Below, piece after piece: positions 42,036 through 51,688 of a stretch of 64,000 nucleotides of DNA. The notes beneath the pieces are model-generated. The model saw nothing but the letters and a program-made list of their open reading frames with translations. It was not told the DNA's origin and did not search any database. A program made the position numbers and the translations under genes. This stretch comes from Pedobacter terrae (GTDB lineage Bacteria > Bacteroidota > Bacteroidia > Sphingobacteriales > Sphingobacteriaceae), in NCBI RefSeq assembly GCF_900100705.1, contig NZ_FNCH01000021.1, positions 31,968 to 95,967 of the forward strand. The letters run 5' to 3'. How positions within the stretch are numbered: the first letter of the stretch is position 1; each line of letters begins with the position of its first letter.

Positions 42036-44141
42036 TTGTTTAATTCGGTATTAGATACACCAGTTGAGTTTTTGAAAGGCGTTGGGCCAAGCCGTGCCGA
42101 TGTTTTAAAAAAAGATCTCGGCTTGTTCACCTATCAGGATATGCTTGCACATTACCCTTTCAGGTATATTGACCGTACAAAATATTTCAAAATCAACCAG
42201 ATCAATCCCGACTCGCAGTATATTCAGATTATCGGCCGGGTAATTAGTAAAAAGGTAATCGGCGATAAAAGAGCAAAGCGTATTGTCGCTGTTTTTAAGG
42301 ATGAAACCGGAATTATGGAACTGGTTTGGTTTCAGAGTCTGAAATGGGTTGATGAAAATATTACTGTTGGTACAGCATATGTAGCCTTTGGGAAACCAAG
42401 TATCTTTAACGGTACATTCAGCATTTCACATCCGGAAATGGAGCTGTATCAGCGCAAGCAGGTAGGCAGAGGAAATTTAACCTTACAGCCGGTTTATAAC
42501 TCTACAGAAAAGCTTAAAAAATTTAATCTCGATTCAAAGGGGCTACAGCGTTTAATTGCAGGGCTGCTCGATCAGATTATCCCTCAGGTGCCAGAAAATT
42601 TACCGCAATACATTATAGATAAATACCAGCTGCCGGATAAAAGATTGGCCTTACTCAATATTCATTTTCCAAAAAATCAACAGGATTTAAATGCGGCAGA
42701 AAGAAGGCTAAAGTTTGAGGAGCTATTCTTCATCCAGTTACAGCTTTTACATAATAAACATTTACGCCAGTTAAAATTTAAAGGTGTAACCTTCGACAAA
42801 GTTGGTGAAAAGGTAAACCGTTTTTATAAGGATTTTTTACCTTTCGAGTTAACCAATGCTCAAAAACGTGTAGTTAAAGAAATCAGGATTGATACACAAC
42901 GGGGTATACAGATGAACCGGCTTGTTCAGGGCGATGTAGGAAGTGGTAAAACGGCGGTTGCATTGATGAGTATGCTTTTGGCAAATGATAATGGCTATCA
43001 GGCTTGTATGATGGCACCGACAGAAATTTTGGCCCGTCAGCATTATGCCTCTATTACAGAACTCGTAACCGATGAACTGGCGCGTGTTGCCATTCTTACC
43101 GGGAGTACTAAAAAGAAAGAGCGTACCCTTTTACATGCGCGATTGGAGAGTGGAGAGATCGATATTCTAATTGGAACGCATGCATTGATTGAAGATAAGG
43201 TTCAGTTTAAAAACCTGGGGCTGGTTGTGATTGATGAACAACATCGTTTTGGTGTGGAACAACGTGCTAAGCTATGGAGGAAAAATATCATCCCTCCACA
43301 CATTCTAGTCATGACGGCTACGCCAATTCCGCGTACGCTGGCAATGACCTTATATGGTGATCTTGATGTTTCTATTATTGATGAATTACCCGCCGGCAGA
43401 AAACCTATAGAAACAAAACACCTTTTTGAAAGCCAACGGCTTAGGATGTTTGGTTTTATGAAGCAGGAAATAGCCAAAGGCAGACAGGTTTATATTGTTT
43501 ATCCTTTAATTAAAGAAAGTGAAAAATTAGATCTGTTAAATCTGGAAGCTGGGATTGAGCAGTTGAGTTACCAATTTCCACGCCCTGACTACCAGATGAG
43601 TATTGTGCACGGGCAAATGCCAAATGCAGATAAACAGTTCGAGATGCAGCAGTTTATTGATGGTAAAACTCAGATTATGGTAGCTACAACCGTAATTGAG
43701 GTAGGTGTTAATGTGCCTAATGCCTCAGTAATGGTAATTGAAAATGCCGAACGTTTTGGTCTGTCTCAGCTTCACCAATTACGCGGTAGGGTAGGTCGTG
43801 GGGCGGAACAATCTTTCTGTATCTTAATGAGCGGTAACAAACTTAGTAAAGAGGGCAAAATCCGTTTAGAAACGATGGTGCGGACTAATAATGGGTTTGA
43901 AATATCAGAAATTGATCTGCAGCTTCGAGGACCTGGCGATATTACCGGAACGCAGCAGAGTGGTGTGCTGGACTTAAAGCTTGCTGACCTGGCTAAAGAT
44001 CAGGTTATTTTATCTGAAGCACGCAATACCGTTATCGAACTTTTTTCTGACGATCCACAGTTAGGAAAACCTGAGCATGCAGGTTTAAGAGCACACCTAC
44101 AAAAATTGGAAAGAGGGATATCTTTTGATAAGATAAGTTAA
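42036..44141 (+). CDS. recG: ATP-dependent DNA helicase RecG
   Basis: Superfamily 2 helicase that regresses stalled forks and processes recombination intermediates. The N-terminal wedge (OB) domain binds branched DNA (about 55-150, IQIIGRVISKKVIGDKRAKR). Helicase motifs: Walker A GDVGSGKTAV, DEQHRFG as DEAH-type motif II, VMTATPIPRT as motif III, and GRVGRG as motif VI. The first ATG in frame lies 35 codons in, so a TTG at 42036 (FNSVLDTPVEFLKGVGPS) is proposed. 701 residues matches family length. No strong promoter is seen close by. Confidence 0.96.
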   Translation: MFNSVLDTPVEFLKGVGPSRADVLKKDLGLFTYQDMLAHYPFRYIDRTKYFKINQINPDSQYIQIIGRVISKKVIGDKRAKRIVAVFKDETGIMELVWFQSLKWVDENITVGTAYVAFGKPSIFNGTFSISHPEMELYQRKQVGRGNLTLQPVYNSTEKLKKFNLDSKGLQRLIAGLLDQIIPQVPENLPQYIIDKYQLPDKRLALLNIHFPKNQQDLNAAERRLKFEELFFIQLQLLHNKHLRQLKFKGVTFDKVGEKVNRFYKDFLPFELTNAQKRVVKEIRIDTQRGIQMNRLVQGDVGSGKTAVALMSMLLANDNGYQACMMAPTEILARQHYASITELVTDELARVAILTGSTKKKERTLLHARLESGEIDILIGTHALIEDKVQFKNLGLVVIDEQHRFGVEQRAKLWRKNIIPPHILVMTATPIPRTLAMTLYGDLDVSIIDELPAGRKPIETKHLFESQRLRMFGFMKQEIAKGRQVYIVYPLIKESEKLDLLNLEAGIEQLSYQFPRPDYQMSIVHGQMPNADKQFEMQQFIDGKTQIMVATTVIEVGVNVPNASVMVIENAERFGLSQLHQLRGRVGRGAEQSFCILMSGNKLSKEGKIRLETMVRTNNGFEISEIDLQLRGPGDITGTQQSGVLDLKLADLAKDQVILSEARNTVIELFSDDPQLGKPEHAGLRAHLQKLERGISFDKIS

Positions 44142-44567
44142 CCAGTAGCCGAAGGAATTTTTGCCTTTTTACAATAATATCTAACCTTGTATTGTTTGTT
44201 CTACATAGCTTGTTTTTGTCATGGCTTTTTTACGATTTAGCCCCTGACAATTATTATTTTACCCCCTTTTTTAGATTTCTAATATTCCTATCTTGCGTAT
44301 GCCAATTATAAACTGTTTATTCTACAACTCTGCATCAGCAGGTATACTATAGTAGCATATCAATTATTAATTGTTTTATGCATCAGATAAGGGGGAGCAT
44401 AAGTTTACCTGATTTATTGATCAATTTGACAGTAGGTATCGTTTCTTTCAAGAAATTGATTTAGAAAGTTGGTATCAATTAAATCATCTTAATACTGAAG
44501 TTTATGAATAGCTCATGAATATTAAATTGTATTACAATCAATATCTAACCAAAATAAATTAAAAACT
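44142..44567. other. Intergenic region upstream of susC
   Basis: No gene is recognised in these 426 bases; the longest frames are short and lack coding character. The stretch is AT rich with several C or T runs, typical of the long 5' region upstream of SusC genes where a regulatory leader may lie. No clear TTTG-TAnnTTTG pair was found, so the promoter could need another sigma factor. Confidence 0.5.
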
Positions 44568-47500
44568 ATGAAAAAAATTCTATTGAGGACTTTTGCCAAA
44601 AGTAGCATGTTTCTTGTTTGCGGTGGTTGCCTCGTTTTTTCTCCACTTGCAAGCATGTCTGCCAGGGCATCATCGTATGAAAAGGAACCTTTTGATTTTT
44701 ATAATTTTCCCTTCCAGGATATTATTGTGAAAGGGAAGGTTACAGATGCCAAAGGCCCAATTCCAGGTGTAAGTGTGAAGTTGAAAGGAGGTACTGCAAC
44801 AACTGTAACCGATGGATCTGGAAATTTTAGCATCAAAGTACCTGAAGATGCCACGTTGATATTCACCTATATCGGTTACGCAGATCAGGAAGTTCAGGTA
44901 AAAAACCAAACCAATATTAATGTAAAGTTATTAGAGAATAACCAAAATCTTTCGGAAGTGGTTGTAGTAGGTTATGGTACACAAAAGAAAGCCGTTGTAT
45001 CAGGTGCAGTTGCTTCTGTTAAAGGTACCGAACTTGCCAAATCTTCTTCGGTAAACTTAACCAATTCATTAGCAGGTAGATTGCCGGGTGTAACAGCGTT
45101 GCAGGGCAGTGGAGAGCCTGGCTACGACGGATCGACCATCAGGATTCGTGGTACAAACTCCCTTGGAAACAACAACGCACTGATTGTAATTGACGGGATA
45201 CCTAACCGCGCGGGCGGTATTGAAAGGTTAAATCCGAACGATATTGAAAGTGTATCGGTATTGAAGGATGCGTCTGCTGCGATCTATGGTTCGCAAGCGG
45301 CCAACGGGGTAATCTTAATTACCACCAAACTAGGTAAATCTGGTAAGCCTCAGTTTTCTTATGATTTCAGTTACGGTTTACAACAGCCTACAAGGATACC
45401 GAAAATGACTAATTCGGTACAATATGCCGAAATTTTGAATGAGCTGAATATTTTTGGTTCCGACATTAACCCCAATGAATGGGCAGCCGCATGGAATAGT
45501 TTCAGATCTACTGGTAGCTATACTTCTACAGGAGGAAAAACAATTAATGCTGCTTATAAGGCAGATGAGATCAGAAAGTTCGGCGACGGATCAGATCCGC
45601 TAAGATATCCTAATACCGATTGGTTTAAAACTACTTTTCAAAACTGGTCGCCTCAGCAAAGACATAATGTTCAGATCAATGGAGGAAGTGAAAATGTAAA
45701 ATACCTCGTTTCTTTGGGCTATCTTGATCAGGATGGCTATTATAAAAATTCTGCAACGGGATACAAGCAATATGATATGCGTTTTAATCTTGAAGCGAAG
45801 TTGAATAAATATATTACCACAACCTTGGGGGTAACGGCCAGAGAAGAAAACCGTAATTTTCCTACGGTGGGAGCTGGCGATATTTTCAGGTTTTTAATGC
45901 GGGGAAGACCAACTGAAATTGCAATATGGCCAAATGGTAAACCTGGAAGAGATATTGAATATGGTTATAATCCGGTGGTATCTACTACAGATTTGACTGG
46001 TTATAATAAAGATATCAGAGATTACTTTCAGACTACAGGTAAAGTAGAAATTAAAATCCCTGGTTTGGAAGGATTAAAAGTAACAGGAACTGCGGCAATA
46101 GATAAATATTCGGGCAGGCAGAAAAACTGGCAATTGCCCTGGACACTTTACGATTGGGACAAGAAAACTTTTGAAGCTGACGGTGTAACACCGGTATTAA
46201 CTGGTACAGTAAGGTCGCAATACACCGATCCAAGACTAAGGGAAACAGCGGGTGGGCAATTGGCCATCAATTTAACTGGTATGATCAATTACGATAAAAA
46301 AATCGGTGATCACAATATTGGTTTAATGGCTGGTGTAACCCGTGAAAAAGTTGATAACGATGGTTTTACTGCTTTTAGAAGATATTTTATTTCAAACTCT
46401 GTTCAGGAATTATTAGCTGGTGATGAACGTGAACAATCGTTAGGGAATAATCCTGGCGACCCGAACAATTTATTTAACAGGGCGCGTTTAAGTTATTTTG
46501 GAAGGGCTGCATATAATTACAAAGAAAAATACCTTGCGGAATTTTTGTGGCGGGTAGATGGATCTTATATTTTCCCAACCAACAGACGTTTTGGTTTCTT
46601 CCCAGGGGTATCAGTGGGCTGGCGTTTATCTGAAGAGTCTTTTTTCAAAGAAAATGTTAAGTTCATAAACAATTTAAAACTAAGGGCATCATACGGACAG
46701 ATGGGTGCTGAAGCCTATTTCGGAGATGCGCTTCAGGAATATCAATACTTAAGCTTGATGAACTTTGGAACTTATACTTTTAATGATTTGGTTACCAAAA
46801 CGCTAACAGAGGGTAAAGTGCCTAACTTTAACTTTGGATGGGAAGTAGCCAATAATACAAACGTAGGTTTGGATGCATCATTTCTAAATAACAAACTTTC
46901 GCTTGAATTGGATTATTTCTATAACAAACGCACTAATATTTTAATTAGCAGAGGTAGTTCTGTACCAGAAAGTTCGGGCATTACAGATCGTTTACCTCCA
47001 GTTAATTTAGGGAAAGTAAACAATAAAGGTTTCGAGTTTAAATTGAGTTACAACGATAGGGTTGGCGATTTAGATTTTGGTGTAAGCGTAAATGGTGGTT
47101 ATGCCAAAAACAATATTGTTTTTTGGGATGAAACCCCAGGCGCTCCAGAATGGCAACTTTCTACTGGTAGGGTTACCAATTCATGGTTGGTGTATGATTA
47201 CGACGGTGTTTTTAAAGATCAGGCAGAAATTAATGCCAATACAATTAATTATAGTGCACTCACCAGCAATTTACGTCCTGGCGATATGAAGTTTAAAGAT
47301 ATTAATGGCGATGGTAAAATCAATGCTGATGATAAAATACGTTTGGATAAAAACGGTACGCCAACATTTACTGGCGGCTTTAACTTAAACCTACAATATA
47401 AAGGTTTCGACTTGTCAGTTTTGATTCAGGGCGCAACTGGAGGTATGCAGATTGTAGGGATCACCGAATCTGGGGATATTGGTAATTTCTTAGAGTGGTC

Positions 47501-47840
47501 GTACAAAAATCGTTGGAGCATTGAGAATCCAAGTTCGGTTGATCCACGATTATCGAACCGTGGAGCTACTTATTATACCGATAGCAACAATGCATTGAAC
47601 AATACCTATTGGTTGCGCAGCAATAATTACATCAGGCTTAAAAATGTGGAGTTAGGTTATACTTTACCGACTGGATGGGTTGAAAAAGTCGGTTTAAACA
47701 GTGTAAGGGTTTATACAAATGGATTGAATCTGGCTACCCTTGATAAAATCAAAATCTGGGATCCCGAATCAACCAATTCAAGCGGGCAATATTATCCACA
47801 GGCCAGGGTAATCAATTTTGGTATTAAGGCCGCTTTTTAA
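44568..47840 (+). CDS. SusC/RagA-family TonB-linked outer-membrane transporter
   Basis: A 1090-residue outer-membrane importer. After the signal peptide comes a carboxypeptidase-regulatory-like domain (about 52-125, IIVKGKVTDAKGPIPGVSVKLKG), then the TonB-box region LSEVVVVGYGTQKK, the plug with ALIVIDGIPNRAGGIE and DASAAIYGSQAANGVILITTK (standard SusC motifs), and a 22-strand barrel to the end, which reads YYPQARVINFGIKAAF. The paired SusD gene lies 34 bases downstream. Together they bind and import a glycan or similar oligomer. No polysaccharide-cleaving enzyme is nearby, so the substrate cannot be named. Confidence 0.95.
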   Translation: MKKILLRTFAKSSMFLVCGGCLVFSPLASMSARASSYEKEPFDFYNFPFQDIIVKGKVTDAKGPIPGVSVKLKGGTATTVTDGSGNFSIKVPEDATLIFTYIGYADQEVQVKNQTNINVKLLENNQNLSEVVVVGYGTQKKAVVSGAVASVKGTELAKSSSVNLTNSLAGRLPGVTALQGSGEPGYDGSTIRIRGTNSLGNNNALIVIDGIPNRAGGIERLNPNDIESVSVLKDASAAIYGSQAANGVILITTKLGKSGKPQFSYDFSYGLQQPTRIPKMTNSVQYAEILNELNIFGSDINPNEWAAAWNSFRSTGSYTSTGGKTINAAYKADEIRKFGDGSDPLRYPNTDWFKTTFQNWSPQQRHNVQINGGSENVKYLVSLGYLDQDGYYKNSATGYKQYDMRFNLEAKLNKYITTTLGVTAREENRNFPTVGAGDIFRFLMRGRPTEIAIWPNGKPGRDIEYGYNPVVSTTDLTGYNKDIRDYFQTTGKVEIKIPGLEGLKVTGTAAIDKYSGRQKNWQLPWTLYDWDKKTFEADGVTPVLTGTVRSQYTDPRLRETAGGQLAINLTGMINYDKKIGDHNIGLMAGVTREKVDNDGFTAFRRYFISNSVQELLAGDEREQSLGNNPGDPNNLFNRARLSYFGRAAYNYKEKYLAEFLWRVDGSYIFPTNRRFGFFPGVSVGWRLSEESFFKENVKFINNLKLRASYGQMGAEAYFGDALQEYQYLSLMNFGTYTFNDLVTKTLTEGKVPNFNFGWEVANNTNVGLDASFLNNKLSLELDYFYNKRTNILISRGSSVPESSGITDRLPPVNLGKVNNKGFEFKLSYNDRVGDLDFGVSVNGGYAKNNIVFWDETPGAPEWQLSTGRVTNSWLVYDYDGVFKDQAEINANTINYSALTSNLRPGDMKFKDINGDGKINADDKIRLDKNGTPTFTGGFNLNLQYKGFDLSVLIQGATGGMQIVGITESGDIGNFLEWSYKNRWSIENPSSVDPRLSNRGATYYTDSNNALNNTYWLRSNNYIRLKNVELGYTLPTGWVEKVGLNSVRVYTNGLNLATLDKIKIWDPESTNSSGQYYPQARVINFGIKAAF

Positions 47841-47874
47841 AATGTAATTAAGTTTAACCGTTACAATCAAGAAT

Positions 47875-49746
47875 ATGAAAGCAATAAATAAAAATATCAA
47901 GTTCTATATATTAATTCTTACTACCTTTTTTGCAGCCTCCTGTAAGAAAGATTTTTTAGATGTAGATTCCCCTAGCCAGGTGCCGGCAGAGTCAGTATGG
48001 AAAGATCCTGCAACTGCGCAGGCCTTCGTTAACGATATCTATAATGGATTGGGTAATGGTGGTTTCTCCGAACAAATGCTGGCTTCGGTTTCTGATGAAG
48101 CATTATTTACACATCCTACCCGTGGTATCGATCTGATTAATAATGCAACTATTAATCCATCTACATTGGGATGGGTAGATGATACCTGGGGATACAAACA
48201 AATGTACACACGTATCAGGGCCTGTAATATTACCATCGAAAAAATAACCAGTGGCGATAATGGTTTGAGTAGCCAATCGTTAAAAGATCAGCTATTGGGA
48301 GAAGCTTATTTTTTAAGAGCTTACTACTATCAGCAGTTATTGCGTTATTATGGCGCAGTACCGCTTATCACAAAGATTTATGTGTTGGATGATGACTATA
48401 AAGTAAAAAGAAATACGTACGAAGAGTGTGTAAATTTCATTGTTAAAGATTGCGATGAAGCCAATAGATTGTTAACAGGTAAAACACTTGATAAAGGACG
48501 TACCACAGCGCTAGCTGCTTTAGCGCTAAAATCAAGGGTATTAATTTATGCTGCAAGCGACCTGCATGATAGGGCAAAACTTACTTCGAAAATTACAGGC
48601 ATTGCCGCCCAAAAATTAGATTTTTTAAGTTATGCAAGTGGCGCCCAGGCAGACCGTTATCGTTTAGCACAAACTGCTGCTAAGGCAGTTATGGATTTAG
48701 GTACAGGATATAAATTAAATCTTTCTGCTCCCGCTACAGATGGCCAGTTAAATTATAAAAGCATTGCCATGGGTGGCGCAAGTAAAGCCCCTGGTATAGA
48801 TGCTACCGCTTCATCGGAACTCATTTTTGCCCGATATTTTATTATCCAGAATAATATTAAACACGCGCAGCAAAATGGCCCTAATGGTTATCATAACTGG
48901 GCCGGTAATACCCCAATAGGTTTGCTGGTTGATGATTATGAGATGAAAGATGGCAGTAAATTTAGCTGGACAAATACCACACAAAAAGCTAATCCTTATC
49001 AGGATAGGGACCCTCGTTTTTATGCTACTATTTTATATGATGGAGCAGGTTGGAAACCACGTGATAAAGCTTCGGGAGATGTAGACCCGGCAAGCCAGAT
49101 TCAAACTGGTATTTATGATTTGTTAGATGATAAAGGCAATAGATTTGATTTTAGAGGATTGGATACAAGAGCTAGTTCTATCGAAAACTGGAACGGAAGC
49201 TGGACAGGCTATTATTACCATAAGTTTATTGATCCGGATCCAACCATTGTAGATGCTTCTATGTCGCAGAATGTGCCATGGCCTTTCTTTAGATATACAG
49301 AAGCGGTATTTAATTATATTGAAGCAAGCATTGAGTTAGGAGAACTTAGTAATGCTACAACCTGGTTAAACAAAATCCGTTTCAGGGCAGGTATGCCTGC
49401 CGTAACCGCTACAGACCAGGCTGGACTTAGGGAAGTTTACCGTCACGAACGCCGTATCGAAATGGCTTACGAAGAACAACGTTATCATGATGCGCGTAGG
49501 TGGTTAATTGCTGCGGAAACACTAGGCCGTAAAACTACTTATATTAAAGTAACAGGTAAATTTAAGTCTGGAAAAACCATGACTGCTCCTTATCATTATG
49601 ACCCAACCGTATATGATTATACTTATAATCCGGTTGAGGAAAATGCACAAGAAAACAGAACCTGGGACAATAAGCTTTATTTTAGGCCATTTAGCCGCGA
49701 TGAAGTAAACAAAAATAATTTACTCGAACAAAATCCTGGTTACTAA
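47875..49746 (+). CDS. SusD/RagB-family nutrient-binding lipoprotein
   Basis: A 623-residue surface lipoprotein that caps the SusC transporter. The lipobox is FFAASC with lipidated Cys23 and the mature start KKDFLDVDSPSQV, a classic SusD opening. The TPR-like helices of the N-terminal half include LLGEAYFLRAYYYQQLLRYYGAVPLI, a hallmark of the family, and the C-terminal part has YRHERRIEMAYEEQRYHDARRWLIA. It begins 34 bases after susC and is followed by a strong terminator, so susCD form one unit. Its binding specificity is unknown. Confidence 0.95.
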   Translation: MKAINKNIKFYILILTTFFAASCKKDFLDVDSPSQVPAESVWKDPATAQAFVNDIYNGLGNGGFSEQMLASVSDEALFTHPTRGIDLINNATINPSTLGWVDDTWGYKQMYTRIRACNITIEKITSGDNGLSSQSLKDQLLGEAYFLRAYYYQQLLRYYGAVPLITKIYVLDDDYKVKRNTYEECVNFIVKDCDEANRLLTGKTLDKGRTTALAALALKSRVLIYAASDLHDRAKLTSKITGIAAQKLDFLSYASGAQADRYRLAQTAAKAVMDLGTGYKLNLSAPATDGQLNYKSIAMGGASKAPGIDATASSELIFARYFIIQNNIKHAQQNGPNGYHNWAGNTPIGLLVDDYEMKDGSKFSWTNTTQKANPYQDRDPRFYATILYDGAGWKPRDKASGDVDPASQIQTGIYDLLDDKGNRFDFRGLDTRASSIENWNGSWTGYYYHKFIDPDPTIVDASMSQNVPWPFFRYTEAVFNYIEASIELGELSNATTWLNKIRFRAGMPAVTATDQAGLREVYRHERRIEMAYEEQRYHDARRWLIAAETLGRKTTYIKVTGKFKSGKTMTAPYHYDPTVYDYTYNPVEENAQENRTWDNKLYFRPFSRDEVNKNNLLEQNPGY

Positions 49747-49762
49747 GCTAGCCATACTTGAT

Positions 49763-49796
49763 AACCCGATGAATAATTATTCATCGGGTTTTTTAT
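49763..49796 (+). terminator. Terminator after susD
   Basis: A perfect 28-base palindrome (AACCCGATGAATAA at 49763-49776 with TTATTCATCGGGTT at 49777-49790) followed by a run of T, 16 bases after the stop. Confidence 0.88.
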
Positions 49797-49918
49797 GCTT
49801 TAAGGTGTAGGTTATTCCCCTGTTATTTTACTTATAAATAGAAAAATAAGCAATGTCGAGCATTTTTCTATTCCTTTATTTGATTTTCAAAGCTTAGTTT
49901 TGCAAATAATTTTTCTAC

Positions 49919-51205
49919 ATGGCAGATTCAGGCCCCAACCCCGTTATTGTAAAACCAGACCCATTTGCAGCTTTACGTTACAAAGAATTTCGATCATTCT
50001 TAGGCATGCGGTTCTTTTTTACGCTTGCTTATCAAATGCAGGCCGTTGTTATCGGTTATCATATCTATGATTTAACACACGATCCGTTAAAACTCGGTTT
50101 GGTTGGATTATGCGAGGCTATTCCAGCTATTGGTATTGCTTTATATGGTGGTTACATTGCCGATAAAAGTGAAAAACGTGGGTTGTTAATCAAGATATTT
50201 TCAGGTGTTTGGCTTGCATCAGTTTTAATGCTGATTATTACCAGTAAGTATCTTAACTTGCAAGAAAATCTGATTGTGCTGATTATGTATGGTTTGGTTT
50301 TCTGCATTGGCTTAGCCAGAGGGTTTTTTGGTCCGGCAACATTTTCTTTAATGGCCAAAATTGTACCTAAAGAGCTGTATCCGAACTCCAGTACATGGAA
50401 CAGCAGCAGCTGGCAACTGGCTACTATTATTGGCCCGTTAGTTGGTGGTTTAGTGAATTGGTTATGGGGAATTACAGCAGCATATAGTGTAATTGTAGTT
50501 CTTGTTACCATCTCATTAATTTGCATATCTACCTTTAAAAAGCATCCAGCTACCTATGTGCCTACGCAGAATATCTTCCATAGTTTAAAAGAAGGAATAC
50601 AGTTTGTTTTTAAAACCAAGATGATGGTTTGGGCCATGAGCTTAGATCTGTTTTCTGTGTTTTTTGGTGGGGCGGTAGCCCTGTTGCCTATATTTGCCAA
50701 AGATGTTTTTCATTTAGGGTCTTTTGGATTGGGCATGATGCGCGGTGCAGCATCTTCAGGGGCTGTAATTACTATGTTGGCCATGACACGCTTTTCACCA
50801 ATGGGCAAACCTTGGCGTAACCTGCTAATTGCAGTAACAGGTTTCGGCCTCAGCATAATTTGCTATGGTTTATCTAAAAACTTCTATCTAACATTATTCT
50901 TCCTTTTTCTGGAGGGGTCGTTTGATAGTGTAAGTGTAATCATCAGGCAAACCATCATGCAATTGCTTACTCCAGATGAGATGCGTGGAAGGGTTTCGGC
51001 AGTAAACAGTATGTTTATTGGTTCATCTAACGAAATCGGCGAGTTTGAATCGGGTTTAACGGCTAAATTGATGAAGCTTGTTCCTGCAGTTGTTTTTGGA
51101 GGAAGCATGACGATTGCCATTGCTGGTATTACCTGGTTGAAAACAAGATCTTTAACCAAATTAAGCTTACAGGATATTAACGAGCAGACCGCTAAGGCTG
51201 TTTAA
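49919..51205 (+). CDS. MFS transporter (EntS/MFS_3-like)
   Basis: A 428-residue inner-membrane carrier with about 12 helices, e.g. FLGMRFFFTLAYQMQAVVIG, LVGLCEAIPAIGIALYGGYIADKSEKR (the conserved D-x-x-x-R-R-like loop between TM2 and TM3) and VFCIGLARGFFGPATFSLMAKIV. The C-terminal half has RQTIMQLLTPDEMRGRVSAV, the usual EntS/MFS_3 signature (P-x-x-x-R-G-R-V). Such carriers export siderophores or other small molecules, but the substrate is open. A TAGTTTTG box at 49895-49902 lies 16 bases upstream. Transcribed separately from susCD because of the terminator. Confidence 0.88.
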   Translation: MADSGPNPVIVKPDPFAALRYKEFRSFLGMRFFFTLAYQMQAVVIGYHIYDLTHDPLKLGLVGLCEAIPAIGIALYGGYIADKSEKRGLLIKIFSGVWLASVLMLIITSKYLNLQENLIVLIMYGLVFCIGLARGFFGPATFSLMAKIVPKELYPNSSTWNSSSWQLATIIGPLVGGLVNWLWGITAAYSVIVVLVTISLICISTFKKHPATYVPTQNIFHSLKEGIQFVFKTKMMVWAMSLDLFSVFFGGAVALLPIFAKDVFHLGSFGLGMMRGAASSGAVITMLAMTRFSPMGKPWRNLLIAVTGFGLSIICYGLSKNFYLTLFFLFLEGSFDSVSVIIRQTIMQLLTPDEMRGRVSAVNSMFIGSSNEIGEFESGLTAKLMKLVPAVVFGGSMTIAIAGITWLKTRSLTKLSLQDINEQTAKAV

Positions 51206-51453
51206 TATAAAGAATCATCAACTTAATAGTTTGGATCTAGGCAGAATGATGCTTATTTATAGATAGGAAAGCAATAGTGTGCAAGGTTTTTCGTTAGCCC
51301 TGCCTTTCCTCCAATCTTTTTGTTAACGGTGGTATGGCTTGTTATTCCGTGCAACAAAAAGTATTTCCGTACAGTCAGGTTTAGTGCAATTAGGTTTTTG
51401 CTACTATTAACGGTTGGACAGGCTAGATGCAGAGTAAACGGTTGGATTAAAAT

Positions 51454-51669
51454 TTAAAACTTCTTATTCTTACCCCATATAAGGTAGATAATCGAACCCA
51501 GAAAGGGCGCCAGCAGGATAATAATAAACCACAAAACCTTTACGCTGAAGCCCATTGAGCTATTTCTGGAGATATGATAAAGGGCTATCAAAATTAAGGC
51601 CAGCCATAAAATAGCGGGTATAATCACAAACAGCGCTATCTGGTTGCTATTGATTTCTGCTAATAACAT
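51454..51669 (-). CDS. Small membrane protein with PLDc_N domain
   Basis: A 71-residue protein with two hydrophobic helices (about 10-30 and 44-64) and the ending WGKNKKF. The segment IIPAILWLALILIALYHISRN plus WFIIILLAPFLGSIIYLIWG matches the phospholipase D N-terminal (PLDc_N) membrane domain found alone in many Bacteroidota. No catalytic PLD domain is present. Ends the ABC transporter unit: it starts 20 bases downstream of the ABC exporter stop. Role unknown. Confidence 0.8.
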   Translation of the reverse strand: MLLAEINSNQIALFVIIPAILWLALILIALYHISRNSSMGFSVKVLWFIIILLAPFLGSIIYLIWGKNKKF

Positions 51670-51688
51670 TTAAAAAGATTTAATACTC

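Noticed and set aside
44363..44460. Short plus-strand frame upstream of susC
   Set aside because: About 28 codons without recognisable features; the region fits a regulatory leader better.
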